Assembly: GCA_027317645.1 (NCBI GenBank)
Contig: DAHVQS010000030.1
Coordinates: forward strand, 1-23,221
Reading direction: 5' to 3'
Source: Paenalcaligenes sp021793095
Lineage (GTDB): Bacteria; Pseudomonadota; Gammaproteobacteria; Burkholderiales; Burkholderiaceae_B
Length of the DNA stretch: 23,221 bases
The stretch's first letter is position 1. Each line of letters begins with the position of its first letter. The notes beneath the pieces are model-generated. The model saw only the letters and a list, made by a program, of their open reading frames with translations, was not told the origin of the DNA and searched no databases. Shown one piece after another: positions 12,931 to 19,836 of this stretch. The position numbers and the translations under genes were made by a program.

Positions 12931-14772
12931 ATGCCTATGACCTCTACTCCTCGCACCTCTCCATCAACCCAAGATAACGATACAGCACAGTCTGCAGCAA
13001 TGTTTACCGTGCACGGTGTTGGCGTAGTTGATGGCGTGGCCATTGGCCGAGCAGTTGTGATGGGGACCACAGCACTCGAGGTGCCGCATTACTATATAAC
13101 GACTGCCGAGATAGAGTCAGAGATTGCACGTTTAAAACAGGCGGTGGCCACCGTTCAAGACGATTTGGACCGTCAGAAAGAGCAACTCCCTGCGGATGCT
13201 CCACGGGAGTTAGAGCCATTGCTGACGGTGCATCGTTTATTGCTAGATGATCCGATGCTTGTTGATGATGCTTTACCGCTCATCGAGCAGCGACGGTACA
13301 ATGCTGAGTGGGCCATTACCACTCAGGGGCAGCAGTTGATCGAGCAATTCAATGCAATAGCTGACCCCTATTTACGCGAGCGCCAAGCCGATGTGCGCCA
13401 GGTGATTGAGCGGGTGTTGATGGTGCTCACTGGTAATGGGGCAGAACTAACACAAAATTGGCCTGATGTGGCCTCCGACCAAGAGCTGATTGTGGTGGCT
13501 CGTGATATTGCGCCAGCTGATATGCTGCGTTTGCGTCAGTCACGTTTCTCAGCCTTTGTCACCGATTTGGGTGGTGCGACTTCGCATACAGCTATTATCG
13601 CGCGCAGTATGGGCATTCCAGCCATTGTGGGGGTGGGGGATCTGCGCCGCGCCGTGCATGATGGTGATACTATCATTGTGGATGGTCAGGCCGGAGTTGT
13701 TTTGATCAATCCTGCTCCGCACGTGCTGGTCGAATACACTAAAAAACAGCAGATCTATGCAGCGCAGCGCAAGCGCTTAGAGCAATTGCGCGACACCCCA
13801 GCTGAAACATTAGACGGTATAAAAATTACGCTGGAAACTAATATCGATTTGCCTGATGAGGCCAAAATAGCCTATGAGGCGGGGGCAGATGGTATTGGTT
13901 TGTTCCGGAGTGAGTTTTTATTTCTGGGGCGCTCCACTTTACCCTCAGAAGAAGAGCAATACCAGGCCTATGCACAAGCCATCAAGGCCATGCAGGGCAA
14001 GCCTGTCACCATACGCACCTTAGACCTAGGTGCAGATAAATCGCTCGATATTGATCAAGCCGTGGCAACCAATCCAGCTCTAGGGTTGCGCGCCATACGT
14101 TATTGCTTGGCCCACCCGGAAATCTTTCATGTGCAGTTGCGCGCCTTATTGCGTGCGGCGCAGCATGGACCATTGCGTATTTTATTACCTATGGTCAGCA
14201 CGATGGATGAGGTGAGAGCCACCCAAGAGGCTTTACAACAGGCTAAAGATTCGCTGATCAGTGATGGCCATAGTGTGCCTCGCGAGGTTCAGTTAGGGGC
14301 AATGGTTGAGGTGCCTGCGATTGCACTGGCACTCGAGCCCTTTGCAGAGGCTTTAGATTTTCTCTCCATCGGTACTAACGACCTGATTCAATATGTGCTG
14401 GCTGTTGATCGGATTGATAGTGATGTCGCGCATCTCTATGACCCGCTACATCCGGCCGTTATTCGTTTGCTCGCACAAATCATTAATGTGGCGGATCGGT
14501 ACAATACACCCATTTCAATGTGCGGCGAGCTGGCCGGCCAAGAGGAGCTCGCACCAGTCTTGTTGGGACTGGGGTTGACGAGTTTCTCAGTGTCTATTAA
14601 CCAATTGCTCACCATTAAAAATAAGGTCATGCGCTCGCATAGTAACGATTTGCGTCGTCGTGTCGCTGCAGCGATTAATCGCGCCCAGCCTGTCGATCTC
14701 GAGCGCTTGGGGGAGGGACAGTTGTATCGACAGTATGCATCCCAAGAAAACACGGCAAAAGCCAAGACGTAA
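12931..14772 (+). CDS. ptsI: PTS enzyme I (phosphoenolpyruvate-protein phosphotransferase)
   Basis: A 613-residue enzyme that takes phosphate from phosphoenolpyruvate and passes it to HPr. The phosphorylated histidine is H219 in GGATSHTAIIARSMGIPAIVG, the swivel domain motif. The C-terminal TIM barrel has GADGIGLFRSEFLF, the DLGADK block, the metal-binding EVPAIAL region, FLSIGTNDLIQYVLAVDR, and the catalytic cysteine C531 in SMCGELAG. The body starts at VHGVGVVDGVAIGRA. The first 23 residues, rich in Thr, Ser and Pro, are an extension not usual in the family, so translation may instead begin at the ATG at 13000; neither site has a strong ribosome-binding site. With HPr and EIIA it forms a short phosphorelay with no visible permease. 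Confidence 0.95.
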   Translation: MPMTSTPRTSPSTQDNDTAQSAAMFTVHGVGVVDGVAIGRAVVMGTTALEVPHYYITTAEIESEIARLKQAVATVQDDLDRQKEQLPADAPRELEPLLTVHRLLLDDPMLVDDALPLIEQRRYNAEWAITTQGQQLIEQFNAIADPYLRERQADVRQVIERVLMVLTGNGAELTQNWPDVASDQELIVVARDIAPADMLRLRQSRFSAFVTDLGGATSHTAIIARSMGIPAIVGVGDLRRAVHDGDTIIVDGQAGVVLINPAPHVLVEYTKKQQIYAAQRKRLEQLRDTPAETLDGIKITLETNIDLPDEAKIAYEAGADGIGLFRSEFLFLGRSTLPSEEEQYQAYAQAIKAMQGKPVTIRTLDLGADKSLDIDQAVATNPALGLRAIRYCLAHPEIFHVQLRALLRAAQHGPLRILLPMVSTMDEVRATQEALQQAKDSLISDGHSVPREVQLGAMVEVPAIALALEPFAEALDFLSIGTNDLIQYVLAVDRIDSDVAHLYDPLHPAVIRLLAQIINVADRYNTPISMCGELAGQEELAPVLLGLGLTSFSVSINQLLTIKNKVMRSHSNDLRRRVAAAINRAQPVDLERLGEGQLYRQYASQENTAKAKT

Positions 14773-14984
14773 ACGCACGAATAATTTAAAATTGAAATTA
14801 GGGCTTACACTGATTAACAGTTTCAAAACCCGCTTGCTTCTAAAATAGGCACGCGGCTATCCAATGATAGGCCCAAGTTGTATTTTGTAGTTAGCGTGCA
14901 GGCCTCAGTGCAGCGTATGTACTGAGCGGTATTGCCGTACAAATTTTTTAATCGCTAACTTTATTACTTTCATAAAGGATTGTT
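14773..14984. other. Intergenic region between ptsI and the repeat lipoprotein gene
   Basis: This 212-base AT-rich gap holds only weak structure: a CTCAGT...ACTGAG stem and, after it, CGG...CCG followed by a six-T run (about 14900-14951), possibly the ptsI terminator. I see no open frame with a ribosome-binding site and no clear promoter. AAAGGA at 14975-14980 is the lipoprotein ribosome-binding site. Confidence 0.4.
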
Positions 14985-15671
14985 ATGAAAATGAACCGCC
15001 TATATTTGTCTGTTTTGGCTGCTTTAACGTCAGTGACCGTGTTGGCAGCTTGTTCTGATGACAAGCAAGATGCTGCGCCCGCAGCGCCTGCTGAAAGCAG
15101 TCAAAGCAAAACAGAATCCGCTCCAGCCGCTAAAGATCAAGATGTGGTAGAAAAAACCAAAGAAAAGGCTGATGAGGCTAAAGAAGCCGCTGCGGACGCG
15201 GCTGAAGCCACTAAAGAAAAGGCAGAAGAAGTGGCCGATAAAGCCAAAGAAAAAGCCGAAGAGGCCAAAGCTAAAGCTGATGAATTAGCAGAGGATGCCA
15301 AAGAAAAATCTGCAGAGCTCAAAGAGGATGCAGAGGAAAAGGCAGCAGAGGCTAAAGACAAAGCAGATGAGCTCGCCGAAGAGGCTGAAGAAAAGGCTCA
15401 AGAGGCAGATGAAGCCGCAGCGGAAGCCGAAGAAGAAACCGCCAAAGAGGCTGACTCAGTGAAAGAAGAGGAAGAAAAGGCCAAAGATGTCGCCGAAGAG
15501 GATGCTGAAATGGTCGAAGAAGACAGCGAATCTTTGGGCGATAAGATTTCTGAAAAAGCAGAGCGCGCCAAAGAGTCTACCGAAGATGCACTTGAGCGTG
15601 CTGGCGACGCGATTAAAAGAGGGGCAAGCGAGGCTGACGAGAAAATACAAGAGTCTGTAGGCAATGACTAA
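14985..15671 (+). CDS. Lipoprotein with LEA-like 11-residue repeats
   Basis: A 228-residue exported lipoprotein. A signal peptide (MKMNRLYLSVLAALTSVTVL) ends in the lipobox LAAC with the lipidated cysteine at C23. Residue +2 is Ser, not Asp, which favours the outer membrane. After an Ala/Pro/Ser linker, residues 59-157 form nine consecutive 11-residue units such as KEKADEAKEAA, EEVADKAKEKA and EDAEEKAAEAK, with Ala or aliphatic residues at positions 3, 7 and 11. This is the periodicity of group 3 LEA proteins and right-handed coiled coils. The C-terminal 70 residues are acidic and helical, with KISEKAERAKESTEDALERA. Composition is overwhelmingly Lys, Glu, Asp and Ala. It may be a stress-protective or envelope-spacer protein; no function can be assigned. 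It stands alone between ptsI and a strong terminator. Confidence 0.8.
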   Translation: MKMNRLYLSVLAALTSVTVLAACSDDKQDAAPAAPAESSQSKTESAPAAKDQDVVEKTKEKADEAKEAAADAAEATKEKAEEVADKAKEKAEEAKAKADELAEDAKEKSAELKEDAEEKAAEAKDKADELAEEAEEKAQEADEAAAEAEEETAKEADSVKEEEEKAKDVAEEDAEMVEEDSESLGDKISEKAERAKESTEDALERAGDAIKRGASEADEKIQESVGND

Positions 15672-15699
15672 TTGTTCTCGCGTGGATAATATGTAGCGC

Positions 15700-15729
15700 A
15701 AAATGGCCACATCATGTGGCCATTTTTTT
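15700..15729 (+). terminator. Intrinsic terminator after the repeat lipoprotein
   Basis: AAAATGGCCACA and TGTGGCCATTTT (15700-15711 and 15715-15726) pair perfectly around a three-base loop and run into a seven-T tract (to 15729). This is one of the clearest terminators in the window. Confidence 0.9.
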
Positions 15730-15768
15730 ATACACTATATAGGTATAGAACCGATTTGAGAGGCCAAT

Positions 15769-16038
15769 ATGGAACCACGTAATACAGACTGGATTAACGA
15801 AATACAACGCGGGATTAGCGATCTTATTGCAAAAAGCCCAGCAGCAGACTTGGAAAAAAACATCCGTGCGTTAATGGCACAGACTTTTGCGCGAATGGAT
15901 TTAATCACACGTGAAGAGTTTGATACCCAAGTTGCATTATTAGAACGCGCATTAGAGCGTATACAGGCTTTAGAGGATCGCGTGATCGAGCTAGAGAAAA
16001 AAGCTCAGGGTAACAACAAAGACACAGCAACCGAATAG
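15769..16038 (+). CDS. ubiK: Ubiquinone biosynthesis accessory factor UbiK (BMFP/YqiC family)
   Basis: An 89-residue alpha-helical protein aligning with E. coli UbiK/YqiC. Family landmarks are the amphipathic N-terminus WINEIQRGISDLIAKSPAAD, LEKNIRALMAQTFARMDLITREEFDTQ (about 29-55) and the C-terminal trimeric coiled coil VALLERALERIQALEDRVIELEKK (about 56-79). UbiK assists the aerobic ubiquinone biosynthesis complex and binds lipids or membranes. The ATG at 15769 follows GAGAGG. It is bounded by strong terminators on both sides (15700-15729 and 16134-16166), so it is likely a single-gene transcript. A frequent alternative annotation is membrane fusogenic activity protein. Confidence 0.85.
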   Translation: MEPRNTDWINEIQRGISDLIAKSPAADLEKNIRALMAQTFARMDLITREEFDTQVALLERALERIQALEDRVIELEKKAQGNNKDTATE

Positions 16039-16133
16039 CCACCTAACACGAATGCTTTAAAACACTGCGGATCATTGTGTCCTCAATGGCAACCAAGCAG
16101 TATGCATTTTGCCATAATAAAAATAGCTTACAG

Positions 16134-16166
16134 GGCTCCAGACAATATGTTTGGGGCCTAATTTTT
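16134..16166 (+). terminator. Intrinsic terminator between ubiK and comM
   Basis: A ten-pair stem GGCTCCAGAC / GTTTGGGGCC (16134-16143 and 16149-16158, with two G-T pairs) and loop AATAT is followed by TAATTTTT. It lies about 20 bases before the comM start, so a comM promoter upstream of it would be attenuated. Confidence 0.65.
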
Positions 16167-16188
16167 ATGATGAGCTTGAGGAATAAAA

Positions 16189-17877
16189 ATGTCTCTAGCA
16201 GTCGTGAATAGTTGTAATTTGCTTGGTTTGCAGTTTCAGCATATTAGCGTTGAGGTCCATATTGGCCCAGGGTTACCGGCATTTAATATCGTAGGTTTGC
16301 CAGATACGGGGGTACGTGAAAGTAGGGAGCGCGTGCGCGCCGCTATTTTAAGTAGTGGTTATGATTTTCCTGCTGCTCGGATTACTGTCAATTTGGCACC
16401 CGCTGATCAGCCAAAAGCATCGGGTCGTTTTGATTTACCTATTGCGCTGGGCATTTTACTGGCCTCAGGTCAGGCAATGACAATAGGACCACAGCCCGCG
16501 CCGCCTGATATTGCAAATACTTACTTTCTGGGTGAGTTATCCCTGACGGGCACTTTGCTGCCCACACCGGGCTGTCTGGCAACTGCGCTTAGTTTGGTCA
16601 TGAGTCGGCGCCCTCCGTCAATAGGCCCGTTAGGGGTTGAGACTGACCAGCAGCTGCAGGATTTACCTGCATTGGTTTTGCCATCTGATAATGCCATTAA
16701 ATTAAAAAATTTTGAATTGATAGATATCTATTCAGCTCCTGATCTGGGTTCTGTGGTGGCGCATCTGCGAGATCAACAGCCTCTATTCCAAGTTAACAGC
16801 CAACGCCATATGGGGGCATCAATATCTAAAGCGGATCACAAGGGCTCCAATCGCGACGGGCAGCCGCCAGTGCAGGCCAGTGATATTCGGTTAGTTACTG
16901 AGAAACACTCTCAGCATGAGGAAGGGGCGCTGTGCTTATCGGACATACGCGGGCAAACTTTAGCCTGCCAGGCTTTAGAGGTTGCCGCAAGTGGCGGACA
17001 CAGTTTATTAATGGTGGGGCCACCAGGGGTGGGCAAGAGCATGCTGGCACAGCGCCTGGTGACATTGCTACCTGAGCTTAGCAAATGGCAGCAGCTAGAG
17101 GTGGCCGCGCTTAATGAATTGTATGGCGCAGCCCAAGGCAATGCTTCTTTTTTCTTTGGAACCATTCCATACCGAGCGCCTCATCATTCTATTACGCGGG
17201 CATCTTTAATTGGGGGTGGCCAGCAACCCCAGCCAGGTGAAATCAGCATGGCGCATCATGGTGTTCTTTTTTTGGATGAGTTCGCCGAGTTTGAGCGTAG
17301 CGCCCTTGAGGCATTGCGCGAGCCGCTCGAAACAGGTCAGGTATTGATATCGCGTTCGATGCAGCAGCTGATGTTTCCGGCTCGCTTTCAATTAGTCGCC
17401 GCGATGAATCCATGTGCTTGCGGTAATTGGGGGCACCCTCACAAGACTTGTCGCTGCCCGCAAACGGCACGGCAGCGCTATTTAGATAAGATATCTGGAC
17501 CTATTTTAGATAGGCTCGATATTTGTATCGCTCTATCTCCGGAGTCTCTAGATTATTCATCGCAACCAAACGCTGCGCCCTCTGCACAGGTACGCCCGCG
17601 TGTGCAAGAACGGCGGCGCCGACAGTGGCAACGCCAAGGCTGCCTCAATGCTGACTTGACCGGCAAACAATTGGACCAGCATGCGATTTTATGTGCTGAG
17701 AGTATGGCTATCTTGCAAAAGGCGATTCAACGCTGGCACTGGTCAACGCGAGTTATCCAGGCACAGCGGCGGCTGGCGCGTACCCTCGCAGATATGGAGG
17801 GCGCAGATCAGATACGGCCGCCGCATGTGATGGCTGCCTTGCAATTACGTTATGCAATGCACAGCGAGCCGTTGTAA
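16189..17877 (+). CDS. comM: ComM / YifB family Mg-chelatase-like AAA+ ATPase
   Basis: A 562-residue AAA+ protein. In naturally transformable bacteria ComM is a hexameric helicase that promotes branch migration during integration of incoming DNA. The N-terminal domain begins MSLAVVNSCNLLGLQFQHIS and includes GLPAFNIVGLPDTGVRESRERVRAAI and NLAPADQPKASGRFDLPIALGIL. The Walker A motif is GPPGVGKS (277-284), Walker B is GVLFLDEFAEF, and the Arg-finger region SGPILDRLDI is intact. A CACGNWGHPHKTCRC cluster (about 407-421) looks like a metal-binding insertion found in many homologues. At 562 residues it is longer than E. coli YifB (506), the extra being a poorly conserved linker around residues 195-240. 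The gene is uninterrupted. The ATG at 16189 follows GAGGAA. Confidence 0.92.
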   Translation: MSLAVVNSCNLLGLQFQHISVEVHIGPGLPAFNIVGLPDTGVRESRERVRAAILSSGYDFPAARITVNLAPADQPKASGRFDLPIALGILLASGQAMTIGPQPAPPDIANTYFLGELSLTGTLLPTPGCLATALSLVMSRRPPSIGPLGVETDQQLQDLPALVLPSDNAIKLKNFELIDIYSAPDLGSVVAHLRDQQPLFQVNSQRHMGASISKADHKGSNRDGQPPVQASDIRLVTEKHSQHEEGALCLSDIRGQTLACQALEVAASGGHSLLMVGPPGVGKSMLAQRLVTLLPELSKWQQLEVAALNELYGAAQGNASFFFGTIPYRAPHHSITRASLIGGGQQPQPGEISMAHHGVLFLDEFAEFERSALEALREPLETGQVLISRSMQQLMFPARFQLVAAMNPCACGNWGHPHKTCRCPQTARQRYLDKISGPILDRLDICIALSPESLDYSSQPNAAPSAQVRPRVQERRRRQWQRQGCLNADLTGKQLDQHAILCAESMAILQKAIQRWHWSTRVIQAQRRLARTLADMEGADQIRPPHVMAALQLRYAMHSEPL

Positions 17878-17904
17878 ATATAGAAAATCAGCCCAGGCTG
17901 GATC

Positions 17905-17934
17905 TGGACAAGGCTCGTATTTTAAGACTATAAT
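17905..17934 (+). promoter_or_regulatory. Promoter for rpmI-rplT-pheST
   Basis: TGGACA (17905-17910), an 18-base spacer and a perfect TATAAT (17929-17934). It lies in the gap after comM and would give a leader of about 117 bases before rpmI, supporting independent transcription of this half of the split operon. Confidence 0.75.
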
Positions 17935-17989
17935 CTATGACGTTTTTGCAGTTGGAAGTAGCCATTACTTCAGCGAAAAACAACAAGTG

Positions 17990-18050
17990 CTTTATAGGTG
18001 ATAAAAGTGCTGCAGCAAGAGCAGCCACCTAGTAGCATGACTTTATAGGT
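17990..18050 (+). promoter_or_regulatory. Structured leader of rpmI-rplT, candidate L20 autoregulatory site
   Basis: CTTTATAGGT occurs twice (17990-17999, 18041-18050). Between and including these copies TAGGTG (17995-18000) pairs with CACCTA (18026-18031), enclosing an inner stem GCTGC/GCAGC. L20 represses its operon in other bacteria by binding mimics of its rRNA site; whether this structure is such a mimic is inference. Confidence 0.35.
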
Positions 18051-18057
18051 ACTTATT

Positions 18058-18261
18058 ATGGCAAAGATCAAACAGAAAACACGTAAAGGTGCTGCCAAGC
18101 GTTTTCGCGTACGTGGCAGTGGCTCGATCAAGCGCGGTCAGGCTTTCAAGCGTCATATTTTGACCAAGAAAACCACCAAGAGAAAGCGTCAGCTTAGAGG
18201 GTCAGTCACGCTGCATCCCTCCGATGTAAAAGCTGTTAAATCAATGTTGCCCAACGCTTAA
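18058..18261 (+). CDS. rpmI: Large ribosomal subunit protein bL35
   Basis: A 67-residue, strongly basic protein of the 50S subunit. MAKIKQKTRKGAAKRFRVRG, the central RHILTKKTTKRKRQLRG block and the C-terminus VKSMLPNA match bL35 from end to end, with normal length. The first gene after the promoter at 17905-17934, it is followed 11 bases later by rplT. The ribosome-binding site is weak (TAGG at 18046-18049), which would suit repression by blocking of initiation, though that is inferred. Confidence 0.96.
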   Translation: MAKIKQKTRKGAAKRFRVRGSGSIKRGQAFKRHILTKKTTKRKRQLRGSVTLHPSDVKAVKSMLPNA

Positions 18262-18272
18262 GGAGCCAAACA

Positions 18273-18632
18273 ATGCCTAGAGTAAAAGGTGGGGTTACCG
18301 CCCGCGCGCGTCACAAAAAAGTTTTAAATCAAGCCAAAGGTTTCCGTGGTCGCCGCAGTCGCGTATATCGCGTCGCCAAACAGGCGGTCATGAAAGCAGG
18401 CCAGTATTCTTATCGCGATCGTCGCAATCGCAAGCGCGTTTTCCGTTCGCTATGGATTACACGTATTAATGCTGCGTGCCGCGAACAAGGGATTAATTAC
18501 AGCCAGTTTATTGCCGGTCTAAACAAGGCAGATATCCAATTGGATCGCAAGGTCCTTGCGGATATGGCAGTCAATGACAAGGCTGGATTTAGCGCGATAG
18601 TCGAACAAGCAAAAGCAGCACTGGCGGCTTAA
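18273..18632 (+). CDS. rplT: Large ribosomal subunit protein bL20
   Basis: A 119-residue basic protein needed for early 50S assembly, and in several bacteria the repressor of its own operon. MPRVKGGVTARARHKKVLNQ, the AKGFRGRRSRVYRVAKQAVMKAGQYSYRDRR helix region, RINAACREQGINYSQFIAGL and the Ala-rich end match the family at the standard length. The ATG at 18273 is preceded by AAGGAG. It is followed by two hairpins before pheS. Confidence 0.97.
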   Translation: MPRVKGGVTARARHKKVLNQAKGFRGRRSRVYRVAKQAVMKAGQYSYRDRRNRKRVFRSLWITRINAACREQGINYSQFIAGLNKADIQLDRKVLADMAVNDKAGFSAIVEQAKAALAA

Positions 18633-18636
18633 TCAC

Positions 18637-18655
18637 AACTGTGCTTGGCACAGTT
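18637..18655 (+). other. Perfect hairpin just after rplT
   Basis: AACTGTGC (18637-18644) and GCACAGTT (18648-18655) pair fully around the loop TTG. No T-tract follows except TTGTT. It may stabilise the rplT 3' end or be part of a pheS leader structure together with the hairpin at 18681. Confidence 0.45.
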
Positions 18656-18680
18656 TGTTAATGGCTATCTGATGTTTATA

Positions 18681-18713
18681 CAAACGGAGCTGCTCAAGCT
18701 CCGTTTGTTGTTT
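18681..18713 (+). terminator. Terminator-like hairpin immediately upstream of pheS
   Basis: The perfect 11-bp stem CAAACGGAGCT / AGCTCCGTTTG (18681-18691, 18697-18707) with loop GCTCA is followed by TTGTTT. It ends 13 bases before the pheS ATG. The position recalls the E. coli pheST attenuator, but no Phe-rich leader frame precedes it, and the T-tract is broken by a G. Confidence 0.55.
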
Positions 18714-18726
18714 AAGTGGTCGAAAA

Positions 18727-19752
18727 ATGACAGAACAGGCAAAGGACATTCTTCAGCGCGCCGAGCGCGCATTTGCACAAGCAAACAATAGCGCGGCTCT
18801 GGAAAATGAAAAGGCTGTGTTTTTAGGGCGTAATGGCGAAATCACGCAAATGTTGCGCGGGATGGCACAATTAAGCCCCGAGGAAAAGCGTACACAAGGG
18901 GCCGCCATCAACCAATTAAAACGCCAAATCGAGGCGTTATTAGAAGAGCGTCGCGAGGCCATCGCCCAAGAACAAATGGCGCGCCGTCTCGAGGCTGAGG
19001 CCATTGATGTGACTTTGCCTGGGCGCGGACGTAGCCGTCTGGGTGGGATACACCCCGTCATTTTGGCTTGGCAACGCATAGAAGCGATTTTCAGATCCAT
19101 GGGTTTTGATGTGGCAGATGGACCAGAGATAGAAAATGACTGGACTAATTTCACCGCCTTAAATAATCCCGAGGATCATCCTGCGCGTTCTATGCAAGAC
19201 ACATTTTATGTTGATATGCAGGATAAGGATGGGTTGCCTTTGCTGCTGCGCACCCACACGAGTCCAATGCAGGTACGGTATGCACGTTCGCATCAACCCC
19301 CCATTAAGGTGATTGCACCAGGTAAGACCTTTAGGGTGGATAGTGATGCGACTCACTCGCCGATGTTTCATCAGGTTGAAGGGCTATGGATCGCCGAGGA
19401 TATTTCCTTTGCAGACCTCAAAGGGGTATACACGCATTTTCTGCGCAGCTTTTATGAAAGTGATGATCTTGTCGTGCGCTTTCGTCCTTCTTTTTTCCCT
19501 TTTACAGAACCCTCAGCTGAAATCGATTTAATGTTTAACACAGGCCCCAACAAGGGGCAGTGGTTGGAAATTTCAGGGGCCGGGCAAGTACACCCTGATG
19601 TGGTGCGCAACTTTGGTCTGGATCCCGAACGCTATATTGGGTTTGCCTTTGGTTCAGGGATCGAACGCTTGACCATGCTGCGTTATGGCGTTAATGATTT
19701 GCGCCAGTTTTTTGACGGGGATCTTCGTTTTTTGCGTCAGTTTAATGCTTAA
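18727..19752 (+). CDS. pheS: Phenylalanyl-tRNA synthetase alpha subunit
   Basis: The 341-residue catalytic subunit of the heterotetrameric class II enzyme charging tRNA-Phe. An N-terminal coiled coil (about 1-90) contacts tRNA. The catalytic domain has GIHPVI, then motif 2 (KTFRVDSDATHSPMFHQVEG, about 200-219), the phenylalanine pocket around RFRPSFFPFTEPSAEID, and motif 3 (GFAFGSGIERLTMLRYG). Length is close to E. coli PheS (327). The ATG at 18727 has only a weak purine run before it. It is separated from pheT by 84 bases with no obvious terminator. Confidence 0.97.
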   Translation: MTEQAKDILQRAERAFAQANNSAALENEKAVFLGRNGEITQMLRGMAQLSPEEKRTQGAAINQLKRQIEALLEERREAIAQEQMARRLEAEAIDVTLPGRGRSRLGGIHPVILAWQRIEAIFRSMGFDVADGPEIENDWTNFTALNNPEDHPARSMQDTFYVDMQDKDGLPLLLRTHTSPMQVRYARSHQPPIKVIAPGKTFRVDSDATHSPMFHQVEGLWIAEDISFADLKGVYTHFLRSFYESDDLVVRFRPSFFPFTEPSAEIDLMFNTGPNKGQWLEISGAGQVHPDVVRNFGLDPERYIGFAFGSGIERLTMLRYGVNDLRQFFDGDLRFLRQFNA

Positions 19753-19836
19753 AAATGAATTTTTCCTCGTATGAAATTTTACTGTGATTTAAACTCAGAT
19801 CACCTTCATTCATTCTCGCAGAAATAGAGCACCAAA

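Noticed and set aside
15137..15664. Ser/Ala-rich minus-strand frames opposite the repeat lipoprotein
   Set aside because: They are the antisense product of the repetitive Lys/Glu/Ala codons; the plus-strand frame has the signal peptide, lipobox and ribosome-binding site.
16189..17877. Insertion site in comM
   Set aside because: comM is a known integration target in some bacteria, but this copy reads through intact, with all motifs present.
18661..18726. pheM-like leader peptide for pheST
   Set aside because: The only nearby ATG frames are MAI-stop and one reading through the hairpin into pheS with no Phe cluster.
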